Assembly: GCF_000160135.1 (NCBI RefSeq)
Contig: NZ_GG729933.1
Location: 6,055 to 70,054, forward strand
Source of the DNA: Oribacterium sp. oral taxon 078 str. F0262
GTDB lineage: Bacteria; Bacillota; Clostridia; Lachnospirales; Lachnospiraceae
Reading direction: 5' to 3'
Length of the DNA: 64,000 bases
Below are positions 64,000-64,000 of the stretch, piece after piece. Position 1 is the stretch's first letter, and each line of letters begins with the position of its first letter. Under the pieces are notes generated by a model. That model saw only the letters and a list, made by a program, of their open reading frames with translations, did no database searches and was not told the origin of the DNA. Position numbers and translations under genes: made by a program.

Positions 64000-64000
64000 A

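Overview
This 64 kb window spans the replication origin of a bacterial chromosome, most likely an anaerobic, moderately GC-rich member of the Lachnospiraceae (Clostridia, Bacillota). The evidence is gene content and order: gyrA-gyrB-recF-dnaN-dnaA run leftward from oriC, and rpmH-rnpA-yidD-yidC-jag-mnmE-mnmG-rsmG-soj-spo0J run rightward. YidD is present, GcvP is split into two subunits, and a glycyl radical enzyme is encoded. The species cannot be named from sequence alone.

Left arm (1-9000): a strong promoter and leader typical of an rRNA operon point off the left edge. Then come tRNA-Ser(GCU), gyrA, gyrB, recF, dnaN and dnaA. gyrA starts with TTG and gyrB with GTG. The S4-domain gene yaaA usually found between dnaN and recF is absent, and those two genes overlap by one base. 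The origin (9036-9246) carries seven DnaA-box-like 9-mers, one inside the dnaA promoter.

Right arm near the origin (9247-23632): ribosomal protein L34, RNase P protein, membrane insertion (YidD, YidC), Jag, tRNA modification (MnmE, MnmG), RsmG and the Soj/Spo0J partition pair. Four perfect parS sites lie within 4 kb; one is read as codons of rsmG and one overlaps the predicted soj start point. The mnmE-mnmG and rsmG-soj gaps are filled with a hairpin-rich repeat family. A DUF4446 protein and a large membrane-anchored protein of unknown function follow.

Accessory and metabolic region (23633-43900): rsmA (possibly leaderless), a methionine gamma-lyase, an ABC transporter reduced to a fusion scar by internal deletion, a uxuA-uxuB hexuronate pair behind a promoter with a CcpA/LacI-type operator, an HD-domain protein, a frameshifted lipoteichoic-acid-synthase-like gene with a zinc-ribbon partner, a HAD phosphatase, an SPFH protein with a truncated tandem copy, a lysophospholipase-like hydrolase, a signal peptidase I with an inserted zinc ribbon, an M18 aminopeptidase, a trigger-factor-like lipoprotein, and a polar amino-acid ABC transporter. 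A long hairpin with a DnaA box in each arm lies 32 kb from oriC.

Nucleoside/radical operon (43921-51332): a BMP-family nucleoside-binding lipoprotein, the glycyl radical enzyme YjjI, its activase YjjW, then the ATPase and two permeases of the same importer. The radical pair inside a nucleoside importer operon is the most suggestive arrangement in the window and points to a role in anaerobic (deoxy)nucleoside use.

Right end (51490-64000): an AI-2E family membrane protein; an ABC-F protein behind 720 bp of repeat-rich DNA; a C39-like protein; an AT-rich island with two paralogous membrane proteins and a gene fragment; and a complete glycine cleavage operon gcvT-gcvH-gcvPA-gcvPB-lpdA with a near-consensus promoter but no recognisable glycine riboswitch.
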